Source of the DNA: Bacteroidota bacterium
GTDB taxonomy: Bacteria > Bacteroidota > Bacteroidia > Cytophagales > Cyclobacteriaceae
Assembly (NCBI GenBank): GCA_018266435.1
Contig: JAFEAL010000005.1
Location: forward strand, 480,725 to 544,724
Reading direction: 5' to 3'
DNA: 64,000 bases
The notes beneath the pieces were generated by a model. That model saw only the letters and a list, made by a program, of their open reading frames with translations, had not been told where the DNA came from and made no database searches. Positions 7,332-16,676 of the stretch are shown piece after piece (the first letter of the stretch is position 1; each line of letters begins with the position of its first letter). Position numbers and translations under genes: made by a program.

Positions 7332-9413
7332 CTATACCGATACCGGCTCAACTACTTTTACCGGGATGCGAACAATGAATTCGCTCCCTTTGCCGGGTTC
7401 GCTGATTAGTGCGATTTCTCCGTGTAGCCTGTCTACCAGCGTTTTGACGATAGCCAGGCCCAAACCATTAGATGATTCGCCTGCCGTAGGGCGTGCACTT
7501 AATTTTTTAAACCGCTGGTAGAGCATACGTTTATCTTCATCTGAAAAACCTGGGCCGTTGTCCTTTACGGATAGGGAAAAAATATCATCGGTTAATGTGC
7601 CACTTACCGTAACACTCGATCCGGGTTTTGAAAACTTGATTGAATTGGAAACTAAATTATCGATAATGCGCACAAAGTAGCCGGGGTTAGAGCGGATTTG
7701 ATTTTCTAAATTATGCGTATAGCTGAGGTCTATTTTTTTATGAGTACTGGAATATTGAAAATAAACGATTCGCTCGCCCAGCAATGAGCCTAAATCAAAT
7801 TCAACCGGGTGTGGAATTTTGCTTTCTTCATGAAGAGCGTTGACATCCAGCAAATCAGTGATCAGATCTAAATTAGATTGGGTAACATCGGTCATCAACT
7901 GCAAATACTCTTGTTGAGAAGTGGAAAGGTTTTTTTCCATTTTGATCAAATTAGCCAGGCCCAGAATGCGCGCCAGCGGTGACTTCAAATCATGCGCCAC
8001 AATGTTCATGAGCATGTCTTTCTCGTGGTTGAGTTCTTCCAGCCGGTGGTTTTGATGGGTCAGGTCAGTATTTCTTTTTTCGATTTGCTTGCGCTGCAGT
8101 TCAATGAACTGATTTTGGGCAGCCAATTTTTGGTTGGTAATATTTCGTTTTCTGAAATAATACCAAAGTAAGAAGGCTATGGCTGCGGTTCCTCCTAAAC
8201 TAATAAGTAGGGCAATGTTTTCGCTACGTTGCCGGGCAATAACTGTTTCTTGCAGAGCCTGACTTAGTTTAAGTGATTCATTTTCCCTGTCTTTTTTTTC
8301 AATATCAAACTGAAATTTCAGCCGCTCAATCTGGCGCGTAAGTTCAAGATCTTTGATTGAATCGTTCAGTAAAAGGTATTTATTCATGAAAAGGACTACC
8401 TTTTGCTGGTTGTTTTGCTGCTCAGCCAGTTTCCACAACTTATGGTAAGCATTCATCTGGTCATGCAGGTTGTTGGTTTCTTTTGCTGTTTCCAGCGACT
8501 GCTTGAAATACATTTCAGCTTGAGCTAAATTTCCCTGCTGTAGCTTTATTTCACCTAAAATGAGTATGGTTTCGGGCAAGATACGCTTGTATTTAAGATG
8601 CGTAATCACAGTTGCCCCGGCTTGTGCTATTTGACTGGCGGCATCAAGTTTGCCTTGTGCCAGGTAACTTTTAGCCAACAATATTTTGGTTTCGGCCAAG
8701 GACACTTCATCACCGATCAGTTTGCCTACGGAGTCAGCTTTGTGCAGCAGGCTGATGCACCGGTCATACTTATTTTGTTCATAGTACAAGCGGCTCAAAA
8801 TCATCAGGGCCGACATGATGTCGCGCGAGTTGCCCTGATTCAACCGAATGGCGTAAGCTTCCTGGTAATTTTTTTCTGCCTGTGCAAAGTCTTTCTGGGT
8901 ACGCTGCAGGTTGCCCATACTTTGCAGGGTATAAGCTAATCCGTAGGAATCGTTTTTCTTTTTAAATAAATCGTGCGCCTTAATAAAATAATCGTATGCT
9001 TTAGCTAAGATACCTTGTTCAAAAAACAATCGGCCCAGGTTGTTATTGGAGTGAGCAATTTGCAGGGTGTCATGTTGTTGACCACTGATTTCAAGTGCTT
9101 GCACAAACAAGTCATATGCCTTCAGTTTTTCGCCTTTGTAAATATAGGCTACGCCCAAAAAGTTGAGCGGGTGGGCGAGGTCTGTGGGTAGGTTCAATTT
9201 TTTTCCCAATGAATAAGCACGTTCGCCATAGGCAATGGTGCTATCGGGGTAAGCAAAGCGATATTCCCAGGCAATGCTGCAAAGGGCACTAAAGCGGTCC
9301 TTCGTTTCGGCTGGGCTCAGGTTTCTTTTTAAACTGTCGATTTTATGTAAGTTCTGAGAACTTGCGCTTATTGTTGTTATCAAACAAACCCACAAAAAAA
9401 GTGCTCGTGTCAT
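7332..9413 (-). CDS. Tetratricopeptide-repeat sensor histidine kinase
   Basis: A 693-residue kinase of a type common in Bacteroidota. A signal peptide (1-20) precedes a periplasmic tetratricopeptide array (about 40-350, recurring NNLGRLFFEQG / AKAYDYFIKA units). A coiled coil, one membrane helix (about 398-420) and a second coiled coil lead to the cytoplasmic kinase. HisKA carries the phospho-acceptor H474 in VAHDLKSPL. The ATPase domain shows the N box (DNLVSNSIKF), G1 (DNGPGF) and G2 (GLGLAIVK). No receiver domain is present and no response regulator gene is adjacent, so its partner is unknown. Confidence 0.9.
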   Translation of the reverse strand: MTRALFLWVCLITTISASSQNLHKIDSLKRNLSPAETKDRFSALCSIAWEYRFAYPDSTIAYGERAYSLGKKLNLPTDLAHPLNFLGVAYIYKGEKLKAYDLFVQALEISGQQHDTLQIAHSNNNLGRLFFEQGILAKAYDYFIKAHDLFKKKNDSYGLAYTLQSMGNLQRTQKDFAQAEKNYQEAYAIRLNQGNSRDIMSALMILSRLYYEQNKYDRCISLLHKADSVGKLIGDEVSLAETKILLAKSYLAQGKLDAASQIAQAGATVITHLKYKRILPETILILGEIKLQQGNLAQAEMYFKQSLETAKETNNLHDQMNAYHKLWKLAEQQNNQQKVVLFMNKYLLLNDSIKDLELTRQIERLKFQFDIEKKDRENESLKLSQALQETVIARQRSENIALLISLGGTAAIAFLLWYYFRKRNITNQKLAAQNQFIELQRKQIEKRNTDLTHQNHRLEELNHEKDMLMNIVAHDLKSPLARILGLANLIKMEKNLSTSQQEYLQLMTDVTQSNLDLITDLLDVNALHEESKIPHPVEFDLGSLLGERIVYFQYSSTHKKIDLSYTHNLENQIRSNPGYFVRIIDNLVSNSIKFSKPGSSVTVSGTLTDDIFSLSVKDNGPGFSDEDKRMLYQRFKKLSARPTAGESSNGLGLAIVKTLVDRLHGEIALISEPGKGSEFIVRIPVKVVEPVSV

Positions 9414-9492
9414 ACGATGAATAAAGCAATCCTAAAGATAACGGATGCAGGCTTACCTTATGCCAACAGAAATTAAAAAAAACTTACATCCC

Positions 9493-10719
9493 TTAATCCT
9501 TTTCAACAAAGTTCATGTCGCTTGAGAAAGTCTCATCAATGGCCCGAAGGGAAAGTAACCCGATAATAATGGTAAGAATGCCGACAATCAGCGCTCCGTA
9601 AATGACGGTAGTGTGGTTGCGCAAAAGCTGGAAGAGAGCCGTGATTGGCACCACCGTTCCGCGAATGAAATTAGGAACACTGGTGGCTACTGTACTGCGC
9701 AGGTTGGTGCCGAACTGTTCGGCTGCAATGGTTACAAACAGTGCCCAGTAGCCCGCACCTATGCCCAGCAGGAAACAGTGAAAGTAAAAATGGGCAGGCG
9801 ATATTCCGGTTGTGAAAAGATAGAGTAACACAAAGATAAGCGTGAGGAGGATGAACAGAAGTACTACTTTTTTCCGGCTTTTTAAATACTGGCTCAGTAA
9901 GCCGCTGGAGAGGTCGCCTACAGCAAGCCCGATGTAACTCCACATTACCGAATCACCTGATTTTATCTCGCCTGACACATTCAGTACTTTGGCAATTTCT
10001 GGCGAGGCAAAAATTAAAATACCAATCACGTACCAGATTGGAGTACCTATAAAAATACAACCCAGAAATTTTTTTAGGCGCTCCTGCTTTTTAAATAACA
10101 TAAAAATATTTCCACGCTCTACGTGCTGCTCTTTGATTTTTAAAAATATACCCGACTCAAAAACACTGATCCGGGCAATGAGTAGCAGCAGACCCAGCCC
10201 GCCACCAATAAAAAAGGAAGTACGCCAATCAGAAAGCTTGACAACGAAGTTAGCTACCACGGCACCAAACAAACCCACAGTGGCCACCAAGGTGGTGCCA
10301 TAACCTCTCAGGTGCGTAGGCAATGACTCTGAAACCAAAGTAATGCCGGCCCCCAATTCACCGGCCAGCCCAATGCCCCCAATAAACCGGAGTATGGCAT
10401 ACTGCGTGGTGTTGGTCACAAAACCATTGGCAATATTTGAAAGGGAGTACAATAAGATTGAACCGAACAATACCGACAGCCTTCCTTTTTTATCGCCCAT
10501 GATGCCCCAAATAATACCACCCACCAGCAGGCCTGTCATCTGGGTTTGAATCAAAAACTCACCTTCGCGCAGCAAGTCAGCATCGGCAATGCCGAGTGTT
10601 GTCAGGCTGGGTTTGCGTACAATTGTGAATAAAAGGAGGTCGTAAATATCTACAAAGTAACCCAATGCAGCTACAATTACAGGAATGCTGAAAAGGGTTC
10701 GGAGGGGTCTTTCTTGCAT
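9493..10719 (-). CDS. MFS transporter, metabolite:proton symporter type
   Basis: A 408-residue inner-membrane carrier with about 12 hydrophobic segments. The loop between helices 2 and 3 holds the MFS signature MGDKKGRLSVLFGS, and the segment after helix 4 (GELGAGITLVSESLPTHLRG) matches the sugar_tr/metabolite symporter branch, in which an acidic residue and an R-G pair are conserved. An aspartate pair lies early in helix 1 (VDIYDLL), as in proton-coupled organic acid carriers. The substrate cannot be read from the sequence, and no catabolic genes adjoin it. Confidence 0.85.
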   Translation of the reverse strand: MQERPLRTLFSIPVIVAALGYFVDIYDLLLFTIVRKPSLTTLGIADADLLREGEFLIQTQMTGLLVGGIIWGIMGDKKGRLSVLFGSILLYSLSNIANGFVTNTTQYAILRFIGGIGLAGELGAGITLVSESLPTHLRGYGTTLVATVGLFGAVVANFVVKLSDWRTSFFIGGGLGLLLLIARISVFESGIFLKIKEQHVERGNIFMLFKKQERLKKFLGCIFIGTPIWYVIGILIFASPEIAKVLNVSGEIKSGDSVMWSYIGLAVGDLSSGLLSQYLKSRKKVVLLFILLTLIFVLLYLFTTGISPAHFYFHCFLLGIGAGYWALFVTIAAEQFGTNLRSTVATSVPNFIRGTVVPITALFQLLRNHTTVIYGALIVGILTIIIGLLSLRAIDETFSSDMNFVEKD

Positions 10720-10845
10720 AAAATATTTTTCGAAAATAATCCTTGTTAACCATATTTCAATACATACAGCATTGTTAACCAGTCATAAAAAACTTCTTGG
10801 CAGGTACTGCATTTTTTGTAATATCGTTCTGCTAATCCATACCTT

Positions 10846-13800
10846 ATGAAAAAAATAATCTTACTCCTGTTGACCTTTGTTTTTGTGCAAGCAGTGGCGC
10901 AAAAAAAAAACACAACATCCAATAAAAATACACTTAGCTACGATGAAAAACTGTACAGTGCGCTGGAGTGGCGCAGCATTGGGCCATATCGAGGTGGTCG
11001 TGCTGATGCGGTAACGGGAGTTTCAGGCAAGCCCAACTTATTTTATTTCGGCTCAACTGGTGGAGGGGTGTGGCGAACCACCGATGCCGGCAACAGTTGG
11101 TCAAATATTTCAGATGGTTTTTTTGGCGGCTCCATCGGCTCTGTGGCTGTCAGCGATTGGGACAACAACGTGATTTATGTGGGCCAAGGCGAGAGCACGG
11201 TACGCGGCAATGTTTCGTTTGGACATGGAATGTATAAATCAACTGATGCGGGTAAGACCTGGGTTTTTGTAGGATTAAAAAACTCAAGCATCATTTCGCG
11301 CATCCGCATCCACCCCAAAAATCCTGATCTGGTTTATGCGGCTGTACTCGGTGATTTATTCAAGTCATCAGACGAACGTGGCGTTTACCGCTCAGAAGAT
11401 GGAGGAAAGAACTGGAAACGTATTTTGTTTGCCAATGCCGATGCCGGTGCGGTTGACCTGTGTATGGACCCCAATAACCCGCGCATTCTTTTTGCTTCTA
11501 CCTGGCGTATACGAAGAACACCCTACAGCTTAGAAAGCGGTGGTGAAGGCTCAGCACTTTGGAAAAGCACCGATGGAGGTGATACCTGGAAAAATATTTC
11601 TTTCAACGATGGAATGCCCAAGGGCATTTGGGGAATAGTTGGAGTTTCTGTTTCCCCCGTTAACTCCAATCGTGTGTATGCCATTATTGAAAATGATCAC
11701 GGTGGCGTTTATCGCTCAGACGATGGTGGTGAAAAATGGATAAAGACGAACGATGATCGCAACCTTCGCCAAAGGGCTTGGTACTATTCAAAAATTTATG
11801 CCGATACCAAAGACGAAGACATAGTGTATGTAATGAACGTGTCGTACCACAAATCGAAAGACGGAGGAAAAACATTTAAAACCATGAATGCCAACCATGG
11901 CGATCATCACGATTTATGGATTGCCCCTGAAGACAACCAGCGCATGATCATTGCTGATGACGGGGGTGCCCAAGTTTCATTTGATGCAGGTGAAAACTGG
12001 AGTACTTACTTTAACCAACCCACGGCCCAACATTATCGGGTAGTTACCGACAATCATTTTCCCTACCGCATCTACGGAGCTCAGCAAGACAATACCACGC
12101 AGCGCATCTTTCACCGAACCGATGGGTTTTCCATTGGCGACCACGATTGGGAAGTAACAGCTGGCAGCGAGAGTGGTCACATTGCAGTTGACCCGACCGA
12201 TGACGATGTGGTTTACGGAGGCAATTACGGAGGCATGTTAGAACGGAAAAACCACCGCACGGGCGAATCGCGTAATGTCAATGCCTGGCCCGACAATCCG
12301 ATGGGATGGGGTGCCGAAGGAGCGAAGTATCGCTTCCAGTGGAACTTCCCGATTTTTTTCTCGCCTCATAATCCCAAAAAATTATATGCCGCCTCACAAC
12401 ACCTTCATGTCAGCTACAACGGAGGAGAAAGTTGGGAGTTGGTTAGTCCCGATTTGACCCGAAACGATCCCACCAAACTTGGTGCTTCGGGAGGGCCCAT
12501 CACCAAAGACAATACTGCCGTGGAGTACTATTGCACCATTTTCGCAGTAGCTGAGTCGCCCTATGAAAAAGATGTGATCATGACCGGTTCGGATGACGGG
12601 CTGCTACACATCACTAAAGACGGTGGCAAGAATTGGGAAAACATAACTCCCAAAGGTATGCCCGAGTGGATGATGTTCAACAGCGTAGAGTTTGACCCGT
12701 TTGTTAAAGGTGGAGCGTATGTGGCCGGCACACGTTACAAATTGGGCGACTATCAGCCGTATTTGTACCGCACAAAAGATTATGGCAAAACCTGGACTAA
12801 AATTACCGATGGCATAGACCCTTCGCATTTTACCCGCGTGGTTCGGGCCGACCCTAAGCGGGCCGGATTGCTTTATGCCGGAACAGAATTTGGGATGTAT
12901 ATTTCATTTGATGATGGAGCCAGTTGGAAACCATTTCAATTGAATCTGCCAATCGTTCCCATTACAGACTTAACGATCAAAAACGATAACCTCATTGCCG
13001 CAACACAAGGGCGCAGTTTCTGGCTGATTGACGACCTCACCCCGTTGCACCAATTGAATGCCGCAGTTTCAAACAGCAACGCATACCTGTACAAACCCAT
13101 GCCGAGTTACCGCATGAACGGGGGCCAGGGCGGGTGGCGCGGTGAGCCAAAGAACGAAGGCAAAAACCATCCGAACGGAGTGATGATTTATTATTACCTG
13201 AAAGACACCACCCAAACCAAAGCCATGCTTGAGATTTTAGAAACAAGTGGAAAATTGATTAAAAAATTTTCTACCAAACCCGATAAAAAATTAAAAGAAG
13301 GGGAAATGAAAATAAAGCCCGGCATGAACCGTATGATTTGGAACATGCGCTATGCCGATGCCGAAGGTTTTGACGGACTGATCATGTGGGGAGCATCTCT
13401 CATGGGCCCAAAAGCAATACCCGGAATTTACAAAGCCAAACTCACAGTCAATGACCACAGCGAAGAAACAGAATTTGAAATTTTGAAAGACCCACGCACC
13501 ACCGGCACCCTGCAAGACATAAAAGCCCAGTTCGATTTTTCAATTGCAGTGCGTGACAAACTGACCGAAACCAACAAAGCCGTAAAAAACATCCGAACTG
13601 TCCGCGACCAGATCAATCGGGTGATTGATCCCATGAAAGACAAGCCAGACATGAAAGACGTAGTAGACATGGGCAAATCAATTAACAGCGACATGAAAAA
13701 AATTGAAGAAGAATTGTACCAAACCAAAAACCGCAGCGGTCAGGACCCACTCAATTACCCCATCCGGCTTAATAATAAAATTGGAGCATTGGGGAGCGAA

Positions 13801-13980
13801 GTAGATGGTGGTGATTACAGACCTTCTGAGCAGGTAAAGGCAGTGTACAAAGAGCTGAATGACAAAATTGATTTGCAGTTGAACAGCCTCAGGCAGATCC
13901 TGCGCGACAAACTGCCTAAGTTTAATGATTTGGTGAAGCAAAAACAGATCAGTGCCGTAATAGTAGATGATGTGATGTAA
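10846..13980 (+). CDS. Secreted sortilin-like Asp-box beta-propeller protein
   Basis: A 1044-residue secreted protein. The signal peptide (1-18, LLLLTFVFVQAVAQ) is followed by a propeller region to about residue 750 that contains about eleven Asp boxes of the form S-x-D-x-G-x-T-W (TDAGNSW, TDAGKTW, EDGGKNW, TDGGDTW, DDGGEKW, KDGGKTF, DAGENW, NGGESW, KDGGKNW, KDYGKTW, DDGASW). This is the VPS10/sortilin or BNR-type propeller often annotated as a glycosyl hydrolase in Bacteroidota. The catalytic signature of sialidases is not evident. The last about 250 residues form a beta domain and a charged helical region. The role is unknown, perhaps in protein or peptide degradation. Confidence 0.8.
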   Translation: MKKIILLLLTFVFVQAVAQKKNTTSNKNTLSYDEKLYSALEWRSIGPYRGGRADAVTGVSGKPNLFYFGSTGGGVWRTTDAGNSWSNISDGFFGGSIGSVAVSDWDNNVIYVGQGESTVRGNVSFGHGMYKSTDAGKTWVFVGLKNSSIISRIRIHPKNPDLVYAAVLGDLFKSSDERGVYRSEDGGKNWKRILFANADAGAVDLCMDPNNPRILFASTWRIRRTPYSLESGGEGSALWKSTDGGDTWKNISFNDGMPKGIWGIVGVSVSPVNSNRVYAIIENDHGGVYRSDDGGEKWIKTNDDRNLRQRAWYYSKIYADTKDEDIVYVMNVSYHKSKDGGKTFKTMNANHGDHHDLWIAPEDNQRMIIADDGGAQVSFDAGENWSTYFNQPTAQHYRVVTDNHFPYRIYGAQQDNTTQRIFHRTDGFSIGDHDWEVTAGSESGHIAVDPTDDDVVYGGNYGGMLERKNHRTGESRNVNAWPDNPMGWGAEGAKYRFQWNFPIFFSPHNPKKLYAASQHLHVSYNGGESWELVSPDLTRNDPTKLGASGGPITKDNTAVEYYCTIFAVAESPYEKDVIMTGSDDGLLHITKDGGKNWENITPKGMPEWMMFNSVEFDPFVKGGAYVAGTRYKLGDYQPYLYRTKDYGKTWTKITDGIDPSHFTRVVRADPKRAGLLYAGTEFGMYISFDDGASWKPFQLNLPIVPITDLTIKNDNLIAATQGRSFWLIDDLTPLHQLNAAVSNSNAYLYKPMPSYRMNGGQGGWRGEPKNEGKNHPNGVMIYYYLKDTTQTKAMLEILETSGKLIKKFSTKPDKKLKEGEMKIKPGMNRMIWNMRYADAEGFDGLIMWGASLMGPKAIPGIYKAKLTVNDHSEETEFEILKDPRTTGTLQDIKAQFDFSIAVRDKLTETNKAVKNIRTVRDQINRVIDPMKDKPDMKDVVDMGKSINSDMKKIEEELYQTKNRSGQDPLNYPIRLNNKIGALGSEVDGGDYRPSEQVKAVYKELNDKIDLQLNSLRQILRDKLPKFNDLVKQKQISAVIVDDVM

Positions 13981-14042
13981 AACTTGAGTGAAGCAACGGC
14001 TTTACAGTTTTGTGTCTCCAAAATTTCTACAACATTGGCAAT

Positions 14043-14050
14043 TACCTTTG
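14043..14050 (+). promoter_or_regulatory. Candidate -7 element just before the response regulator gene
   Basis: TACCTTTG matches TAnnTTTG and ends four bases before the ATG at 14055, which would give a leaderless mRNA. The nearest upstream TTTTG is about 30 bases away, too far for a standard -33 element, so support is limited. Confidence 0.3.
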
Positions 14051-14054
14051 ATCA

Positions 14055-14729
14055 ATGAAGATTTTATTGGTAGAGGATGAAAAATCGCTGGCCGAGAGTA
14101 TCATGGAATACCTTACCGGGGCCGATTACCGGTGCGAGGTAGCGTATGATTTTGATTCAGCTTGTGAAAAAATTTTACTCTACGAGTACGATTGCATTTT
14201 GCTCGATCTTACCCTCCCCGGAGGCAACGGGTTGCACCTGTTGAAAGAGCTGAAGCAACGAAAAAAGCAAAGCGGGGTCATTATCATCTCGGCAAAAAAT
14301 TCGCTTGACGATAAAATTAAAGGGCTGGATATCGGTGCCGATGATTACCTGCCCAAGCCGTTTCATTTAGCTGAACTGGGCGCGCGTGTGAATGCCCTTA
14401 TTCGTAGAAATAAATTTGAAGGAGAAACTGAATTGGTTTTTGGTCCGCTCCGGCTTGATGTGGCCGGCAAGGTTGCTTTTGTGAACCAGAATAAAATGGA
14501 ATTGACCAAAAGCGAATTTGACCTGCTGCTCTTTTTGGTGTCAAACAAAAATAAGGTGGTTTCAAAAAATGCGATTGGCGAGCACCTTTCTGGCGATGAG
14601 GCTGACCGGTTTGATAACTTTGATTTTGTGTACTCGCACATTAAAAATATAAAACGCAAGTTGAGCGAATCTGGAGGAGGTGACTACATCAAAACCATCT
14701 ATGGTTTAGGGTATAAATTTGAATTATGA
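14055..14729 (+). CDS. OmpR/PhoB-family response regulator
   Basis: A 224-residue two-component regulator. The receiver domain (1-115) has the acidic pair in LLVEDEKS, phospho-acceptor D51 in CILLDLTLPGG, Ser/Thr-type switch S79 and K101 in YLPKPF. The C-terminal winged helix (about 128-224) has the usual ending YIKTIYGLGYKFEL. It overlaps the kinase gene by four bases (ATGA), so the two form one unit. The arrangement with a PepSY-like gene downstream resembles QseBC/PmrAB-like systems of Bacteroidota that monitor envelope state, which is inference. Confidence 0.93.
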   Translation: MKILLVEDEKSLAESIMEYLTGADYRCEVAYDFDSACEKILLYEYDCILLDLTLPGGNGLHLLKELKQRKKQSGVIIISAKNSLDDKIKGLDIGADDYLPKPFHLAELGARVNALIRRNKFEGETELVFGPLRLDVAGKVAFVNQNKMELTKSEFDLLLFLVSNKNKVVSKNAIGEHLSGDEADRFDNFDFVYSHIKNIKRKLSESGGGDYIKTIYGLGYKFEL

Positions 14730-16006
14730 AATTACTTAACCGCACCCTGCTCAGTTTTTTAATCTACTCGGTAATTGTGCTGGTCGTGGTTACACCTGTT
14801 TTTTATTGGGCTGTAAACCGCATGATTACTCAGGAAGTTGATGAGGCCTTGTTGCGGCAGAAACAAGAAATACAATCACGAATCAGCAAAATAAAATCAG
14901 AAGACGAACTGAAGCAATGGGAAGACCTCGATGGCGATGTGAAAATAGAACCGACTCAGACAATAATTAAAGATAGCCTGTACGTGAGTAACCAGCTTAA
15001 CTCAGTCAGCCGGGAACAAGAGCCTTACCGGGTGCTTCGGGCTCCTCTGGTATTTCAACAAAAAACCTACAGGCTTACGGCCCGCATGTCTTTACTGGAA
15101 AGTGAAGACCTTATTCAGGCGATTGTTGCCGCCCAGTTTTTTGTACTGATCACCTTGCTCACAGGCATGTTGATTATTCACTGGCGTACCTCACGTAAAA
15201 TATGGCAACCTTTTTACCGTACGCTTGAAGGATTGAAAAAATTTGAATTAGAAAAAAATTCACCCGTTCACTTTGATCCTTCGTTTGTGCAAGAATTCAA
15301 TGACCTGAACCGGGCCATTTACCAGTTGATTTCGCGCGACCAGGCGGTGTACTTGCAACAAAAAGAGTTTACTGAAAACGCAGCTCATGAAATGCAAACT
15401 CCTTTGGCTATTTTTCAATCTAAGCTGGAGATGTTGCTTCAAACCACACCCACGCCAGAGCAAGCTGCCTTGTTGGAGTCCATGCTCAATGCCACTTACC
15501 GATTAACCAAGTTAAACAAAACATTGTTGCTCTTGGCTAAAATTGAGGGCCGGCAATTTGTAGAAAGTGAACCGGTTGTACTGCACGAGGTTGTTACCAA
15601 ATGTATTTTAATGTACCGGGCCGAAGCCGAAGAAAAAGAGATCACCGTAGTAGCTGATTATAAAAATAAACTGAGCGTGTTTTTTAATCCAACCCTGCTC
15701 GACATTGTAGTTTCAAATCTCTTGGCTAACGCCATTCGTCACAGCACGCGAGGAAGCCGGGTAAATGTAACCATCGAGCGCGACCGGCTGGAAGTGGCTA
15801 ATCCGGGTGAGGCCTTGAGTTTTCCAAAAGAAAAAATTTTTAATCGTTTTCAAAAAGGCAATAATCACCCGCACAGCACCGGGCTTGGTTTAGCCCTGGT
15901 AAATAAAATTGCCGAAGTGAATGGCCTGAAGGTTACTTATCATTTTGAAAATAATCTTCATATTTTTTGTTTTGATTTTAGCCGATCCAAAATCTCTACA
16001 AAATGA
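14726..16006 (+). CDS. Sensor histidine kinase, partner of the preceding regulator
   Basis: A 426-residue kinase with membrane helices at about 9-30 and 132-152 enclosing a periplasmic domain of about 100 residues. The cytoplasmic part has HisKA with H221 in NAAHEMQTPLAIF, an N box (SNLLANAIRH), a compact G1-like region (VANPGEALSFP) and G2 (GLGLALVNK). The G1 motif lacks the usual DxGxG, a known variation among QseC-like kinases. The C-terminal residues run to 16006, just before the PepSY-like gene at 16035. Confidence 0.9.
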   Translation: MKLLNRTLLSFLIYSVIVLVVVTPVFYWAVNRMITQEVDEALLRQKQEIQSRISKIKSEDELKQWEDLDGDVKIEPTQTIIKDSLYVSNQLNSVSREQEPYRVLRAPLVFQQKTYRLTARMSLLESEDLIQAIVAAQFFVLITLLTGMLIIHWRTSRKIWQPFYRTLEGLKKFELEKNSPVHFDPSFVQEFNDLNRAIYQLISRDQAVYLQQKEFTENAAHEMQTPLAIFQSKLEMLLQTTPTPEQAALLESMLNATYRLTKLNKTLLLLAKIEGRQFVESEPVVLHEVVTKCILMYRAEAEEKEITVVADYKNKLSVFFNPTLLDIVVSNLLANAIRHSTRGSRVNVTIERDRLEVANPGEALSFPKEKIFNRFQKGNNHPHSTGLGLALVNKIAEVNGLKVTYHFENNLHIFCFDFSRSKISTK

Positions 16007-16034
16007 TTTTTTTGTTTTGTGTAAAATAAATTAT

Positions 16035-16460
16035 ATGCGAAACATTCTAATGGTAGTTACTCTTGCACTAGGTGCAACGTGTACACACGCTCAAAAACTG
16101 AATGAACAACAAGTACCCGCAGTCGTAAAAGCTGCCTTGACAAAAGCTTATCCGGCAGCCAAAGACATAAAGTGGGACAAAGAAGAAGGCAAGTACGAAG
16201 CCAGTTTTGACCTGAATAAAACAGACCATTCGGTTTTATTTGAAGCTGACGGAAAAATTGCCCAAACTGAAGTTGAAATTGAATTGAATCAACTGCCCAA
16301 AGGAGTGGTTGAATACATTCAGTCACACTACAAAGAAAAAGCGAAAGAAGCCGCAAAAATTACCGATGCCAATGGTACCGTAACTTTTGAAGCCGAAATC
16401 AAAGGCAAGGATTTGATCTTTGATACAAATGGGAAGTTTGTGAAAGAAATGAAAGATTAA
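16035..16460 (+). CDS. Periplasmic PepSY-like (BLIP-type) protein
   Basis: A 141-residue secreted protein. A signal peptide (NILMVVTLALGATCTHAQ) is followed by two PepSY-like units; the first contains VPAVVKAALTKAYPAAKDIKWD and KYEASFDLNKTDHSVLFE. Such domains resemble the beta-lactamase-inhibitor-protein fold. A longer frame opens at 15945 inside the kinase gene, but only the ATG at 16035 gives a normal signal peptide. It is probably co-transcribed with the two-component genes and may be a target or modulator of the sensor. The biochemical role is unknown. Confidence 0.75.
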   Translation: MRNILMVVTLALGATCTHAQKLNEQQVPAVVKAALTKAYPAAKDIKWDKEEGKYEASFDLNKTDHSVLFEADGKIAQTEVEIELNQLPKGVVEYIQSHYKEKAKEAAKITDANGTVTFEAEIKGKDLIFDTNGKFVKEMKD

Positions 16461-16505
16461 AATGATTTAAAAATAAAATTAATAATAAATAAAAAACAGA
16501 AATAC

Positions 16506-16578
16506 GTTGTCGTAGAATGTGAAAAGGTTAAGTAATTCATTCCAATTTAAAGACTTGATTTTCATTTTTTACGACAAC
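16506..16578. repeat. Imperfect 20-bp inverted repeat upstream of the Omp85 barrel gene
   Basis: The arms are 16506-16525 and 16559-16578. They share GTTGTCGTA exactly and match at 17 of 20 positions, with a 33-base loop. The spacer between the PepSY-like gene and the next CDS is 216 bases long and AT-rich. A second, shorter inverted pair (core ATTCCAATT, at 16539-16547 and 16621-16629) interleaves with it. It may be an operator or an mRNA leader structure. Confidence 0.6.
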
Positions 16579-16676
16579 TTGTTTTTTATATCACCCGCTA
16601 TTCAAAAAATAATTTTATTTAATTGGAATAAGAAGGAATACAAGATTGTCTAAACGCCAAATTCTAAAACCTACGC

